Of a DNA stretch of 64,000 bases, positions 24,717 to 33,854 are shown in pieces. The notes under the pieces were generated by a model, which was not told where the DNA came from, ran no database searches, and saw only the letters and a program-made list of their open reading frames with translations. Each line of letters opens with the position of its first letter. Position 1 is the stretch's first letter. The DNA is from Nonomuraea fuscirosea (lineage in GTDB: Bacteria; Actinomycetota; Actinomycetes; Streptosporangiales; Streptosporangiaceae), in contig NZ_PVNG01000001.1 in the NCBI RefSeq assembly GCF_003001935.1, positions 372,001 to 436,000 on the forward strand. Reading direction: 5' to 3'. The position numbers and the translations under genes are program-made.

Positions 24717-25493
24717 CTACAGCACGCGGTGTTCCAGGCACGGAAGCGTCGCGCGGGCGGTGGCCGTCCACTCGTGGTCGACCTCCACGACCCGCACTCC
24801 GGGGCCGGTGCCGAGGTCGGCGCGGACCACGCCCATCGGGTCGACCAGCATGCTGCGGCCGACGCCGTAACCGTCGGACGACTCGGCCGGATTGGGCGCC
24901 TGGCCGACGGCCGCGGTCCACATGGTGTTCTCCAGCGCCCTGGCCCTGACCAGGGTCACCCAGTGGTCCTCCTTGAGCGGGCCCGAGCCCCACGCCGCGA
25001 TCACCGCGAACAGCTCGGCCCCCTGGTCGACCAGCGCCCTGGTCAGCTCGGGGAAGCGGATGTCGTAGCAGGTGACCAGCCCGACCCTGACGCCGGCCAG
25101 CTCCACCACGACCGGCTCGGCGCCGGGCGCGACCAGGTCGGACTCCTTCGCGCCGAACGAGTCGAACAGGTGGATCTTCCGGTACGCGGCCCGCATCTCG
25201 CCCTGGGCGTCGATGGCCACGGCGGTGTTGTGCACCCGCCCGTCGCCCGGCTCGAACACGCCCGCGATCACCGCGATGCCGTGCTCGCGGGCGGCCTCGG
25301 CCAGCCCCGTCACGAACGGCCCGTCCAGCGGCTCGGCCAGGTCGGTGATCCGCCTGCCGTAGCGGGTCAGCGTGGCTTCGGGGAAGATCGCCAGCTCGGC
25401 GTCACCGGCCGCGGCGATCGCCTCTCTGGCCCTCTTGAGGTTGGCCGACGGGTCAGGAGACACCGGGATCTGGCAGAGGGCGATTCTGGTCAC
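24717..25493 (-). CDS. Carbon-nitrogen hydrolase (nitrilase superfamily)
   Basis: This 258-residue amidase-type enzyme has the Glu-Lys-Cys catalytic triad visible: IFPEATLTRYG, AYRKIHLFDSFG and GLVTCYDIRFPEL. It is closest in look to the omega-amidase/NIT branch that hydrolyses small amides in the cytoplasm. The start is GTG 25493. The first 41 bases overlap the end of the upstream DUF418 gene on the same strand, which suggests co-transcription. Confidence 0.88.
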   Translation of the reverse strand: MTRIALCQIPVSPDPSANLKRAREAIAAAGDAELAIFPEATLTRYGRRITDLAEPLDGPFVTGLAEAAREHGIAVIAGVFEPGDGRVHNTAVAIDAQGEMRAAYRKIHLFDSFGAKESDLVAPGAEPVVVELAGVRVGLVTCYDIRFPELTRALVDQGAELFAVIAAWGSGPLKEDHWVTLVRARALENTMWTAAVGQAPNPAESSDGYGVGRSMLVDPMGVVRADLGTGPGVRVVEVDHEWTATARATLPCLEHRVL

Positions 25494-26379
25494 ACGCCGA
25501 CTCTAGCCGGTTGGGCATGAGCCGGAACAAGGTCAGGCACCGCCACACCCACTCCAGGGGACCGTACCTGTAACGTCCGAGCCACCATCGGCTGAACAGG
25601 ATCTGCGCGGCGATCGTGACCGCCGCCAGCGCGACCACCGCCCATCGGGTCGGGTCGGCGTCCAGCAGCGGTTTCGCCAGCACGATCACCGCCGTGCCCG
25701 AGACGTAGTTGGTCAGCGCCATCTTGCCCAGCGGCTCCAGCACCGCCGACAGGCGCGGGCCCAGCGCGAGCAGCAGCCCCAGCGAGTACGCCGCCGCCCC
25801 CGCCAGCGCCGCGAGGCTGTAGACGGTCCACTCGTCCGTCAGCACCCACGCCACGCTCAGCAGCGCCGAGGCCACCGCGGCCGTGGCGAACCCCGGCAGC
25901 AGCAGCGTCCTTCCCGGCCGCAGCCGCCACAGCCCCATGCCGAGCAGGAACAGCCCCGGGATCAGCAGCACGCCGCCGCCCACGGCGGGCAGCAGCGCCC
26001 ACGCCGTCACCACCGCGCCCAGCAGCAGCACCGGCAGCGCCCCCGGCAGGAACGAGGCAGGCAGCAGCACCAGGGCCCCGAAGAAGGCGTAGTCGGTGAG
26101 CACCTCGCCCGCGTAGAACAGGTGCTGCAGCTTGCCGATGAGGAACAGCCAGACGAGCCTGCTCAGCAGTGTCCAGCGGCTGTGGCCGCGCAGGAACAGC
26201 AGGAAGCTGATGCCGAACAACATCGAGAAGATCGGGTAGAAGCGGCTCTGGAACAGCGCCTCGATCGTCCAGTCGAGCGGGACGGGCGGCTTCTTCTCGG
26301 TGTGCTGCCAGGTGTTGACCAGCATGATGCCGCCCACCGCGAAACCGCGGAGGGCGTCGAGCTCACGGATGCGCGTCAC
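25453..26379 (-). CDS. DUF418-like multi-pass membrane protein
   Basis: This protein of about 308 residues has eight or more membrane helices. Its N-terminus RIRELDALRGFAVGGIMLVN and C-terminal MALTNYVSGTAVIVL, RWWLGRYRYGPLEWVWRCLT are characteristic of DUF418/YeiB-type proteins, which have no settled biochemical role. I place the start at GTG 26379, overlapping the upstream hydrolase stop (GTGA). An ATG at 26400 would add seven residues. It lies between the membrane-tailed hydrolase and the nitrilase in an overlapping three-gene unit. Confidence 0.82.
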   Translation of the reverse strand: MTRIRELDALRGFAVGGIMLVNTWQHTEKKPPVPLDWTIEALFQSRFYPIFSMLFGISFLLFLRGHSRWTLLSRLVWLFLIGKLQHLFYAGEVLTDYAFFGALVLLPASFLPGALPVLLLGAVVTAWALLPAVGGGVLLIPGLFLLGMGLWRLRPGRTLLLPGFATAAVASALLSVAWVLTDEWTVYSLAALAGAAAYSLGLLLALGPRLSAVLEPLGKMALTNYVSGTAVIVLAKPLLDADPTRWAVVALAAVTIAAQILFSRWWLGRYRYGPLEWVWRCLTLFRLMPNRLESACDQNRPLPDPGVS

Positions 26380-28082
26380 AGGACCCAGGTGAACCACCAT
26401 ACGAGGAATCCGGCGCCGGCGACCGCCGCCGCGAGGAGCCGCCCTTTGCGCTCATGGAGGAACGCGGCGGCGCCGAGGACCACCGAGGCGACGGCGATCC
26501 ACGTGTACGGTCCCGTCAGGCCGGGGAGCCCGACGGCGAGCGCGGTCTCGTTCCGCGCCGCCAGCGTGAGGACCGATTCGGTGATCAGCCCGGTGAACGC
26601 CACCCCGGCCAGGCCGGCGAAGGCCCGCAACGACCTGCCTCTGAGCGCGCCCGAGACGAGCTGCGCCAGGCAGACGAGGGCGAACAGGGCGAAGGGCGCG
26701 GCCAGCCAGGGCGAGCGCGAGATCCGGTACGGCGCCGCCGTCACGTGCAGGTCACCCGTCCGGACGACCGGCGGGTCCTCGGGGCAGGCGGTGACCGCGT
26801 ACGACGCGGGGTCGGCGACGAACGCGACGATCCGGGCGCGGGCGCACGCGCTGGCCAGGAAGACGGCGTGGGAGACGCCGCCGAACTCCTGGAACCGGGC
26901 CGCGGGCAGGGCCTCGGCGGCGGGCCGCGCCGTCCTGGGCGGGGTGGTCGGGTCGTCGGAGCCGCCGAGCACGTAGACGGGAGCCCTGGTGGTGGCGTTC
27001 ACGGGTGTGGCCTTGGGCAGCTGCCAGGCGTCACACACCGCCTTGTCGGCGTTCAGCGTGAAAAGCCGGGACGCGGGGGTGAAAGTGTTGAACGGGACCT
27101 CGTCCTGGCACTGCACCGCGTGATAGAGGCCGAACTCGTGCGACGTCAGCCCCTCGCCCGCCGCGTCGGCCAGCGGCGTCAGCAGCTCGTCCCGGCCCTG
27201 CGCCAGCGCCCGCACCAGCGCGGGCGCCACCGCCGCGACGTCGCTCTCCTGCACCGCCTCGGCCAGGATCGCGGCCACGTCGTCCCCGCTCATCCGCGCC
27301 GTGAACTCCCTGCCGAGCAGCGGATCCGTGGTCGGGACGAGGGCGGGCGAGCGGTTCAGCCGCTCCCGCACGGCGGCGAAGCGGTCGGCGACGCCCAGGC
27401 GGCGCATGGTGTCGGTCAGGTTCCTGTCCCGGTCGTCGTACCAGGCGGCGCCCTCGGGCAGGAAGGAGTCGAGCACCAGTGAGCGCACGCCGTCGGGGTC
27501 GGCCGCGGCGGCGTCCAGCATGACCCTGGTGGAGTAGCTGACGCCGAACAGGTTCCACGTGTCGTAGCCCAGCTCCCGCCGCAGCGCGGCCACGTCGGCG
27601 GCGATCTCCTTCGTGTTGTAGCCGCGCAGGTCGACGCCCTGCTCGCCGAGCCGCTCGCGGCACCGCGCCGCGGCGGCGCCGACGTCGGCGGGCGGCTGAC
27701 GCAGCCGGCCGAGCAGCGCCTGCGCGGTCTCGGGGCAGGCCAGCGCGGGCCGCGAGTACCGGCTGCCGCGCTGCTCGATCGTCACCACGTCGCGGTCGGG
27801 GAACATCTGCCCGAGAAAGCCGATGAGCTGCGCCGAGGCCGAGCCGGGGCCGCCGCTCATGTAGACGATCGGGTCGGGTCTGCGGCCCGGCGCGTCCGAC
27901 ATGTGCACGGCGTACCCGACCTGGATCTTGCGTTCGGGGGCGTCCCTGCGCTCGGGAACCTCCAGGAAGGCGCAGCTCGTACGGGCGGGCACGGGGACCG
28001 GGCAGGCGCTCGGAGCGGGTCCCGCGGGGGTCATGACGGGAGGCGCGGACAGGGCGAGAGCGAGCACGACCCGAATGATCAC
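26376..28082 (-). CDS. Tripeptidyl-peptidase-like alpha/beta hydrolase with C-terminal membrane domain
   Basis: This 568-residue protein has a hydrophobic N-terminus (possible signal peptide), then an alpha/beta hydrolase like actinobacterial tripeptidyl aminopeptidases. It shows YMSGGPGSASAQL (oxyanion hole), EQRGSRYSRPAL, nucleophile serine in LFGVSYSTRV, acid in LGGSDDPTTPP and histidine in FGGVSHAVFL. From about residue 450 four membrane helices follow, which is unusual for the family. The catalytic part is predicted to face outside. The start is GTG 28082, close to the divergent aminotransferase gene. Confidence 0.82.
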   Translation of the reverse strand: MIIRVVLALALSAPPVMTPAGPAPSACPVPVPARTSCAFLEVPERRDAPERKIQVGYAVHMSDAPGRRPDPIVYMSGGPGSASAQLIGFLGQMFPDRDVVTIEQRGSRYSRPALACPETAQALLGRLRQPPADVGAAAARCRERLGEQGVDLRGYNTKEIAADVAALRRELGYDTWNLFGVSYSTRVMLDAAAADPDGVRSLVLDSFLPEGAAWYDDRDRNLTDTMRRLGVADRFAAVRERLNRSPALVPTTDPLLGREFTARMSGDDVAAILAEAVQESDVAAVAPALVRALAQGRDELLTPLADAAGEGLTSHEFGLYHAVQCQDEVPFNTFTPASRLFTLNADKAVCDAWQLPKATPVNATTRAPVYVLGGSDDPTTPPRTARPAAEALPAARFQEFGGVSHAVFLASACARARIVAFVADPASYAVTACPEDPPVVRTGDLHVTAAPYRISRSPWLAAPFALFALVCLAQLVSGALRGRSLRAFAGLAGVAFTGLITESVLTLAARNETALAVGLPGLTGPYTWIAVASVVLGAAAFLHERKGRLLAAAVAGAGFLVWWFTWVL

Positions 28083-28107
28083 GGGTCGAGACTAATAGTG
28101 TGGAGCC

Positions 28108-29274
28108 GTGACCGAACCACTTGTTGCCAGGATGCGCGCCTTCGGCACGACGATTTTCGCGGAGATGAGCGCGCTGGCCGTCCAGACCGGATCGATCAAC
28201 CTCGGCCAGGGCTTCCCCGACACCGACGGGCCGGCGGCGATGCTCGACCGCGCCGTCCAGGCCATCGGGGCGGGCGCGAACCAATATCCGCCGGGCCCCG
28301 GGGTGCTGGAGCTCAGGCAGGCGGTCTCGGAGCACCGGGCCGCCCACTACGGGCTCTCCTACGATCCCGTGGGCGAGATCCTGGTCACGGTGGGCGCCAC
28401 CGAGGCCGTGGCGGCCACGGTGCTGGCGCTGTGCGAGCCGGGCGACGAGGTGATCGCGTTCGAGCCGTACTACGACTCCTACGCCGCCTCGATCGCGCTG
28501 GCCCAGGCCCGCCTGGTGCCGGTGACGCTCCGCCCCGACGAGGGCCGCTTCACCTTCGACCCGGCCGAGCTGCGCGCCGCCGTCACCCCCCGCACCAGGG
28601 CCGTGCTGGTCAACTCGCCGCACAACCCGACCGGCACCGTCTTCACCCGCGAGGAGCTGACCGCCATCGCGGAGCTCTGCCAGGAGCACGGGCTGATCGC
28701 CATCACCGACGAGGTGTACGAGCACCTGACCTTCGACGGGGTCGAGCACATCCCGATGGCCACGCTGCCCGGCATGCGGGAGCGCACGGTGATGATCTCC
28801 TCGGCCGGCAAGACGTTCTCCGTCACCGGCTGGAAGACCGGCTGGGTGTGCGCGCCGCCCGAGCTGGTCACCGCCGTGCAGACGGTCAAGCAGTTCCTCA
28901 CGTTCACCGCGAACGCGCCCTGGCAGCTCGCCGTCGCCTACGGGCTGCGGCACGAGCTGGAGTGGGTGGCCGCGCTCAGGGCCGGGCTGCAGGACAAACG
29001 GGACCGGCTGATGGAGGGGCTGTCGGCGGCGGGCTTCTCGGTGCTGCGGCCGGCGGGGACGTACTTCGTGCAGACGGACATCCGGCCGCTGGGCTTCTCG
29101 GACGGGCTGGAGCTCAGCCGCCGGCTGCCCGAGCTGGCCGGGGTGGTGGCCATCCCGACCCAGGTCTTCTACGACCATCAGGAACGGGGGCGGCACTTCG
29201 TCCGGTTCGCCTTCTGCAAGAAGGACGAGGTCATCGACGAGGCGGTCACCCGGCTGAAGCGCCTGTCCTCCTGA
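28108..29274 (+). CDS. PLP-dependent class I/II aminotransferase
   Basis: This 388-residue fold type I aminotransferase has NLGQGFPDTDGP, NQYPPGPGVLELRQAV, the NSPHNPTGTVF motif, ITDEVYEHLTFDG and the PLP-binding lysine in SSAGKTFSVTGWKTGW. The C-terminal arginine expected to bind the substrate carboxylate is in FVRFAFCKK. The sequence resembles the group containing YbdL-type methionine aminotransferases and actinobacterial DapC-like enzymes, and I cannot decide between them. The start is GTG 28108. A small inverted repeat (ACAGAG at 29300, CTCTGT at 29314) follows the gene. Confidence 0.88.
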   Translation: MTEPLVARMRAFGTTIFAEMSALAVQTGSINLGQGFPDTDGPAAMLDRAVQAIGAGANQYPPGPGVLELRQAVSEHRAAHYGLSYDPVGEILVTVGATEAVAATVLALCEPGDEVIAFEPYYDSYAASIALAQARLVPVTLRPDEGRFTFDPAELRAAVTPRTRAVLVNSPHNPTGTVFTREELTAIAELCQEHGLIAITDEVYEHLTFDGVEHIPMATLPGMRERTVMISSAGKTFSVTGWKTGWVCAPPELVTAVQTVKQFLTFTANAPWQLAVAYGLRHELEWVAALRAGLQDKRDRLMEGLSAAGFSVLRPAGTYFVQTDIRPLGFSDGLELSRRLPELAGVVAIPTQVFYDHQERGRHFVRFAFCKKDEVIDEAVTRLKRLSS

Positions 29275-29320
29275 GGGGCTCCGGACGCGACGCACCGTGA
29301 CAGAGGGTGAACTCTCTGTT

Positions 29321-29341
29321 GTGGTATCGCCGTGATACCAC
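29321..29341. promoter_or_regulatory. Palindromic operator of the toxin-antitoxin pair
   Basis: GTGGTATC (29321-29328) and GATACCAC (29334-29341) are perfect reverse complements separated by five bases. The dyad lies 20 bases before the antitoxin start. Toxin-antitoxin operons are normally repressed by their own antitoxin binding such palindromes, and the antitoxin has a ribbon-helix-helix-like N-terminus, so this is the likely autoregulatory site. Confidence 0.75.
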
Positions 29342-29361
29342 CTCGTGTCTACGATGGGGGC

Positions 29362-29565
29362 ATGGCTATGACCCTTCGCTTGAGCGACGAGCAGACCGAG
29401 GCCCTCCGTAAGCGCGCGGAGGCCGAAGGGCGGAGCATGCAGCAGATCGTGGTTGCGGCGGTCGAGGAATACCTCGCGCGGCATGGCGCCGATGAGGAGG
29501 TGCGCCGTCTCGGCGCGAAGTCCAGGGAGCGCTGGCGGACAGTCCTCGATCGGTTGGGCGAATGA
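29362..29565 (+). CDS. Antitoxin of a Doc-type toxin-antitoxin pair
   Basis: This 67-residue protein has an N-terminal ribbon-helix-helix-like stretch, MTLRLSDEQTEALRKRAEAE, followed by GRSMQQIVVAAVEEYLARHG. The charged C-terminal tail should wrap the toxin and block it. The chosen start is ATG 29362; an ATG at 29368 is also possible, and GGGGG lies just upstream. Its stop overlaps the toxin ATG (ATGA), the usual coupling that keeps antitoxin in excess. Confidence 0.82.
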   Translation: MAMTLRLSDEQTEALRKRAEAEGRSMQQIVVAAVEEYLARHGADEEVRRLGAKSRERWRTVLDRLGE

Positions 29566-29933
29566 CCCGCTATCTCACCTTGGAGCAGGTTCTCGAGCTG
29601 GCGGAGGCCGAGCTGGGCGATGTCCTCGTCGTCAGGGACCTCGGGCTGCTCGACTCGGCGGTGCATCGGCCGGCCTCGTCCATGTTCGGACAGGAGGCCT
29701 ACCCCGACCTGATCACCAAGGCGGCCGCGCTGCTGCAGTCGCTGGCGGTCAACCATCCGCTCATCGACGGCAACAAGCGGCTGTCGTGGCTGGTGACAGA
29801 CGTGTTCCTGCGGTACAACGGCGTGGAACCCGACACCGACGACGACTCCGCCTACGACCTGGTGATCGCAGTGGCTTCGGGCAAGATGACCGATCTGGAC
29901 GAGATCGCCGACGTCCTGCGCACCTTCGTGTAA
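29562..29933 (+). CDS. Fic/Doc-family toxin
   Basis: This 123-residue protein carries the Fic-fold active site HPLIDGNKRLSW at about residues 66-77, the Doc variant of HPFxxGNKR. It also has YLTLEQVLELAE and RDLGLLDSAVHRP near the N-terminus, typical of Doc. Doc kinases phosphorylate elongation factor Tu and stop translation. All motif residues look intact, so the toxin should be active. It is directly coupled to the antitoxin gene. Confidence 0.87.
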   Translation: MTRYLTLEQVLELAEAELGDVLVVRDLGLLDSAVHRPASSMFGQEAYPDLITKAAALLQSLAVNHPLIDGNKRLSWLVTDVFLRYNGVEPDTDDDSAYDLVIAVASGKMTDLDEIADVLRTFV

Positions 29934-30003
29934 GGCCATCTGCGGATGATGCCCAGCCACGCGGGACCTCGCTCAGCCGGGTGAGGCCCCTCCCGGGTGG
30001 TGC

Positions 30004-31143
30004 TCAGCGCCGCTGCGCCGCCTCGTCGTTCGCTTCGTTCGCCTCGTTCTTGGCGTTCGCGCCGTTCGGCCCGTCCAGGGGGGTCAGCGCGGCCGTCGCC
30101 TCCTCGTGCCCCATCCCCGTCGCCTGCAACAGGTCCACGACCACCGAACGCAGCTGCGCGATGATGACGTGCGCCGAGAAGCCCAGCCCGTCCGGCCGCT
30201 CCCGGGCCGCCACCGCCAGCAGCGCCTGCTGGGCCAGCGTCGGCTCCCGGCCGGCGCCGAGTTCGAGCTGCAGCAGCAGCGCCGCCTCCGAGACCTCGCG
30301 CATCGCCTCCGCCAGCGCGGCCGGTGGCGGGCTGGCCTCGCCGAGCGAGGCCAGCGTGCGCCTGCTCAGCACCCGCGCGTTGCGCAGCGCCAGATCGACC
30401 GGCAGCGCGGCGGTCTCGTACCGGGCCAGGCGGGCCCGCCGGTGCCAGTGCAGCGGGGAGATCATCGCGATCTCCTTGCTGGTCGCCAGCGCCGCCTCGA
30501 ACTCCTCCACCGCCGCCTGCGTCGCCCGCGCCTCGTCCAGCGCCTCGGCCGCCAGGTCCGCGTCCCGCTTCTCGATCGCCTCCGCCGCCCGTTCCATCAC
30601 CGTGGACAGCGCGTCGAGCACCCCCGACAGGTGCTTGGCGGCGATCGCGAACGGGCTCGCGGGCAGCAGCGCCACCGCCGCGATGCCGATGATGCCGCCG
30701 GTGAGAGCGTCGGCCATCCGGTCCAGGCCGCCCGCGTCCTCGCCGGGCACCAGGGCGGCCACCAGCACGGCCGACGAGCCCGCCTGGGCGACGAACAGCG
30801 CGCCGCTGTTCAGCAGCACCGCGACCGCCATGGCCAGCGCCACCACGAGCCCGAGCTGCCAGGCGCCCGAGCCGATCCACGACACCAGCAGGTCGCCCAC
30901 GCCGACGCCCAGGCTGACTCCGACGACCAGCTCGACGAGCCGCCGCAGCCGCTGGCCGAGGCCGACGCCCACGCAGATGAGCACGGAGATGGGAGCGAAG
31001 AACGGGCGGGGGTGGCCGAGCAGCTGGATGGCGATGATCCAGGCCAGGGCGGAGCCGACCGCGCACTGCGCGATGGAGGGAGCCACCAGGCCGAACGTGC
31101 CCAGCCGTTCCTTGACGAGGTCGCTGAGCCGGGTTCGCACCAT
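30004..31143 (-). CDS. FUSC/aromatic-acid-exporter-like membrane protein
   Basis: This 379-residue protein begins with six hydrophobic segments (SIAQCAVGSALAWIIA, APISVLICVGVGLGQRLRRLVELVVGVSLGVGVGDLL) and continues with a long cytoplasmic helical part to about residue 350. This is the layout of FUSC/ArAE family proteins linked to export of aromatic or small organic acids. It ends in an Ala/Asn/Glu low-complexity tail. The start is ATG 31143; ATG 31161 would add six residues. It stands alone; function is inferred from the fold only. Confidence 0.8.
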   Translation of the reverse strand: MVRTRLSDLVKERLGTFGLVAPSIAQCAVGSALAWIIAIQLLGHPRPFFAPISVLICVGVGLGQRLRRLVELVVGVSLGVGVGDLLVSWIGSGAWQLGLVVALAMAVAVLLNSGALFVAQAGSSAVLVAALVPGEDAGGLDRMADALTGGIIGIAAVALLPASPFAIAAKHLSGVLDALSTVMERAAEAIEKRDADLAAEALDEARATQAAVEEFEAALATSKEIAMISPLHWHRRARLARYETAALPVDLALRNARVLSRRTLASLGEASPPPAALAEAMREVSEAALLLQLELGAGREPTLAQQALLAVAARERPDGLGFSAHVIIAQLRSVVVDLLQATGMGHEEATAALTPLDGPNGANAKNEANEANDEAAQRR

Positions 31144-31224
31144 TCCACGATGCCTGATCATTATGACAGTAAGGTCACATTAGCGCCCTTTAAGTCCTTT
31201 TCGTCCGTCCCGGCGTACGCTCCC

Positions 31225-31887
31225 TCACTCGTCGAGGAACGCCTCCACCACCTGCAGGAACTCCTTGCGGGCGGCCATGTGGATCAGGTGGCCGGCCTCG
31301 ATCCTGACCAGTCGCGCGCCCGGGATGCGGGCCGCCACGTCGGGCTCGAACGGGCTCTGCGTCCCCGACAGCGCCAGCGTCGGCACGGTGATCCGGGTGA
31401 GACCCTCGGCCCACGCCGGATCGGGGTTGAGCATCTGCCGCTCCGTGTCGTGCATCATCCGCCAGTCGAACCCGGTGGATTCGTCCTCCACGAGCGGCGG
31501 CCGGCCGGTGAGCGGGTGCGCGGGCGGCGGGTCCTCCAGCACGAGCCGCGCGACCCGGTCCGGATGCCGCATGGCGAGGTGGCAGGCGATCACGCCGCCG
31601 AGCGAGTGCCCCACCACCGCCGCCCGCGCGGCGCCCACGTGGTCGAGCAGCGCGGCGACGTCCTCGGCCATCTCGGGCAGCGGGTACGCACCCGGCCTGT
31701 CGCTGGCCCCGTGCCCCCTCAGGTCGGGCACGAACACATGACGCCGGGCCGCGAACCGCTGCGTGATGCCGTTCCAGTCGTTGTGGTCGGCGGTCCGGCC
31801 GTGGAGCAGCAGGAGCGGGGGAGCGGCGGGGTCGCCTTCCTCCCGGTAGACGAGCTTGATCCCGTTGACGTGCGCGTCGCGAATCAC
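31225..31887 (-). CDS. Alpha/beta hydrolase
   Basis: This 220-residue hydrolase has LLLLHGRTADHNDWNGI (oxyanion-hole region), DLRGHGASDRPG, the nucleophile elbow VVGHSLGGVIACHLA and the catalytic histidine in EAGHLIHMAAR. I chose GTG 31887 because the frame upstream to 32004 reads as low-complexity Gly/Pro/Arg without family likeness. The substrate is unknown. It is divergent from the ring-opening amidohydrolase gene 176 bases away. Confidence 0.83.
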   Translation of the reverse strand: MIRDAHVNGIKLVYREEGDPAAPPLLLLHGRTADHNDWNGITQRFAARRHVFVPDLRGHGASDRPGAYPLPEMAEDVAALLDHVGAARAAVVGHSLGGVIACHLAMRHPDRVARLVLEDPPPAHPLTGRPPLVEDESTGFDWRMMHDTERQMLNPDPAWAEGLTRITVPTLALSGTQSPFEPDVAARIPGARLVRIEAGHLIHMAARKEFLQVVEAFLDE

Positions 31888-32063
31888 GTCCGCGACCCTA
31901 CCCCCGGACCTCGGGCGGGCGCCGCCGCCCGGCTCCCCGGAGCCGGCCGGGCACTGAGCGCACGTTGACATCACCGGCGGGGTACGTGGGCACACATTGA
32001 CCATGAACCCCGCCGACCGGCCTCGGTAGCGTGGGTGACCGCCGCCAGGAGAAAGGGCTACGC

Positions 32064-33161
32064 ATGCCGGACCCCATCGAAGTGCGCAAAGTGCCGATCG
32101 AGAGCGTCACCGACGCCTCGGGGTTGTCGCGGCTCATCGCCGACGGGGTGATCGAGGCGGACCGGGTGCTGGCCGTGGTCGGCAAGACCGAGGGCAACGG
32201 CGGCGTCAACGACTACACCCGCATCCTGGCCGACCGCGCGTTCCGCGAAGTCCTCGCCGAGCACGGGCATCCGGCGCCGGAGAGCGTGCCGCTGGTGTGG
32301 TCGGGCGGCACCGACGGCATCCTGAGCCCGCACGCCACCATCTTCGCCACCACCGCCGACGCCCCCGCCACCGACGAGCCGCGGCTGTCGGTCGGGGTGG
32401 CGATGAGCGAGGTCATCCTGCCCGAGGACATCGGCCGGCCCGCCATGGTGGAGAAGGTCGCCGCCGGGGTCAGGGAGGCCATGAAGATCGCCGGCATCGA
32501 CGACCCACGCGACGTGCACTACGTACAGACCAAGACGCCGCTGCTCACCCTCGCCACCATCACCGACGCCAAGAACCGCGGCCAGGACACCGCCATCGAG
32601 GAGACCGGCCCCTCCATGGACCTGTCCAACTCCACCACCGCGCTCGGCATCGCCGTCGCGCTCGGCGAGATCGAGATGCCGGGCGCCGACCAGATCCACA
32701 AGGACCTGTCGCTCTACTCCTCCGTCGCCTCGTGCTCGTCGGGCGTGGAGCTGGACCGGGCGCAGATCGTGCTGGTGGGGAACGTACGCGGGATCGGCGG
32801 GCGCTACCGCATCGGGCACAGCGTGATGAAGGACGCCCTCGACGCCGACGGCATCTGGGAGGCCATCAAAGACGCGGGGCTCGCGCTGCCCGACCGCCCG
32901 CACCCGTCGGACCTCGGCGGGCGGCTGGTCAACGTGTTCATGAAGTGCGAGGCCGACCCGTCGGGGCAGGTGCGCGGACGGCGCAACATCATGCTGGACG
33001 ACTCCGACGTGCACTGGCACCGGCAGATCAAGGCGGCGGTGGGCGGCGTGGCGGCCTCGGTCACGGGCGACCCGGCGGTGTTCGTCTCGGTGGCCGCCGT
33101 GCACCAGGGGCCTTCCGGCGGCGGGCCGGTGGCTGCCATCGCCGACCTGGGGGAGCGGTAG
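32064..33161 (+). CDS. Ring-opening amidohydrolase (barbiturase/cyanuric acid amidohydrolase family)
   Basis: This 365-residue protein belongs to the small family that opens barbiturate or cyanurate rings by amide hydrolysis. Motifs are [74 protein letters not shown] and [13 protein letters not shown]. The three repeat-like Lys/Ser elements of the threefold active site can be traced. Barbiturase and cyanuric acid amidohydrolase cannot be separated by eye. ATG 32064 has AGGAG and AAAGGG upstream. No triazine or pyrimidine degradation partners are adjacent. Confidence 0.85.
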   Translation: MPDPIEVRKVPIESVTDASGLSRLIADGVIEADRVLAVVGKTEGNGGVNDYTRILADRAFREVLAEHGHPAPESVPLVWSGGTDGILSPHATIFATTADAPATDEPRLSVGVAMSEVILPEDIGRPAMVEKVAAGVREAMKIAGIDDPRDVHYVQTKTPLLTLATITDAKNRGQDTAIEETGPSMDLSNSTTALGIAVALGEIEMPGADQIHKDLSLYSSVASCSSGVELDRAQIVLVGNVRGIGGRYRIGHSVMKDALDADGIWEAIKDAGLALPDRPHPSDLGGRLVNVFMKCEADPSGQVRGRRNIMLDDSDVHWHRQIKAAVGGVAASVTGDPAVFVSVAAVHQGPSGGGPVAAIADLGER

Positions 33162-33172
33162 TCTCGGAGGTT

Positions 33173-33712
33173 GTGCCGAGCATCCCGCAGCCCCTCGATC
33201 CCCACGACGACGGCGCCGCCGCGCCCGCCGTGGCCGCCGCCCTGTCCGCGTACGAAGCGGGCACGGCCGGTCCCGCCGAGGTGCTCAACGCGCTGGCCGG
33301 CGCGCGGCTGCTCGTGCCCGTGGTCGCGCTCCTGACCGAGGCCGAGGTCGGCGCGCACGGCCTCGCGCAGGAGAAGGAGAGCGAGATGGCGCTGCCCAAG
33401 CTCGTCGGGCAGGACGGCAGGCAGGCGGTGCTCGCGTTCACCGGCACGGACGCGCTGACCAGGTGGCGGCCCGACGCCCGGCCGATCCAGGCCAGCGCGC
33501 TGCAGGTCTGCCAGGCCGCCGTGCAGGAGCGGGCGGCGGCGGTCGTGGTCGACGTGGCCGGGCCCGTGCAGTTCGTGATCGAGGGCGAGGTGCTGGCGGC
33601 GCTGGCCGCGGTCGAGTCCGGCACCGTGGGCGAGCTCGGCGGCGTGACGGTGGCCAAGATGCAGCCGGCCACCCCGCGCCGGCGCCGCTGGTTCTCCAGA
33701 AAGCACGGCTGA
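33173..33712 (+). CDS. SseB-like domain protein
   Basis: This 179-residue soluble protein resembles the actinobacterial SseB N-terminal domain: ALSAYEAGTAGPAEVLNALAGARLLVPV, MALPKLVGQDGRQAVLAFTGTDALTRW, RPIQASALQVCQAAV and VVVDVAGPVQFVIEGEVLAAL. The family's role in these bacteria is unknown. It starts at GTG 33173, 11 bases after the amidohydrolase, and the GGAGG just before it is very close (two bases). The C-terminus is basic (RRRRWFSRKHG). Confidence 0.75.
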   Translation: MPSIPQPLDPHDDGAAAPAVAAALSAYEAGTAGPAEVLNALAGARLLVPVVALLTEAEVGAHGLAQEKESEMALPKLVGQDGRQAVLAFTGTDALTRWRPDARPIQASALQVCQAAVQERAAAVVVDVAGPVQFVIEGEVLAALAAVESGTVGELGGVTVAKMQPATPRRRRWFSRKHG

Positions 33713-33854
33713 GAAGGTCGGCGCCCTCCGCGTGCGGTGACGGGCCGGCGCCGTGACGTGGACGTCGGGGATGCGCCGGTGGAACGGGACGGCGTCATGC
33801 CCAGTCTGTGCGGTGACCCGCGGGTAAGGGGATGCGCGGGTTAAGGTCGGCGGC

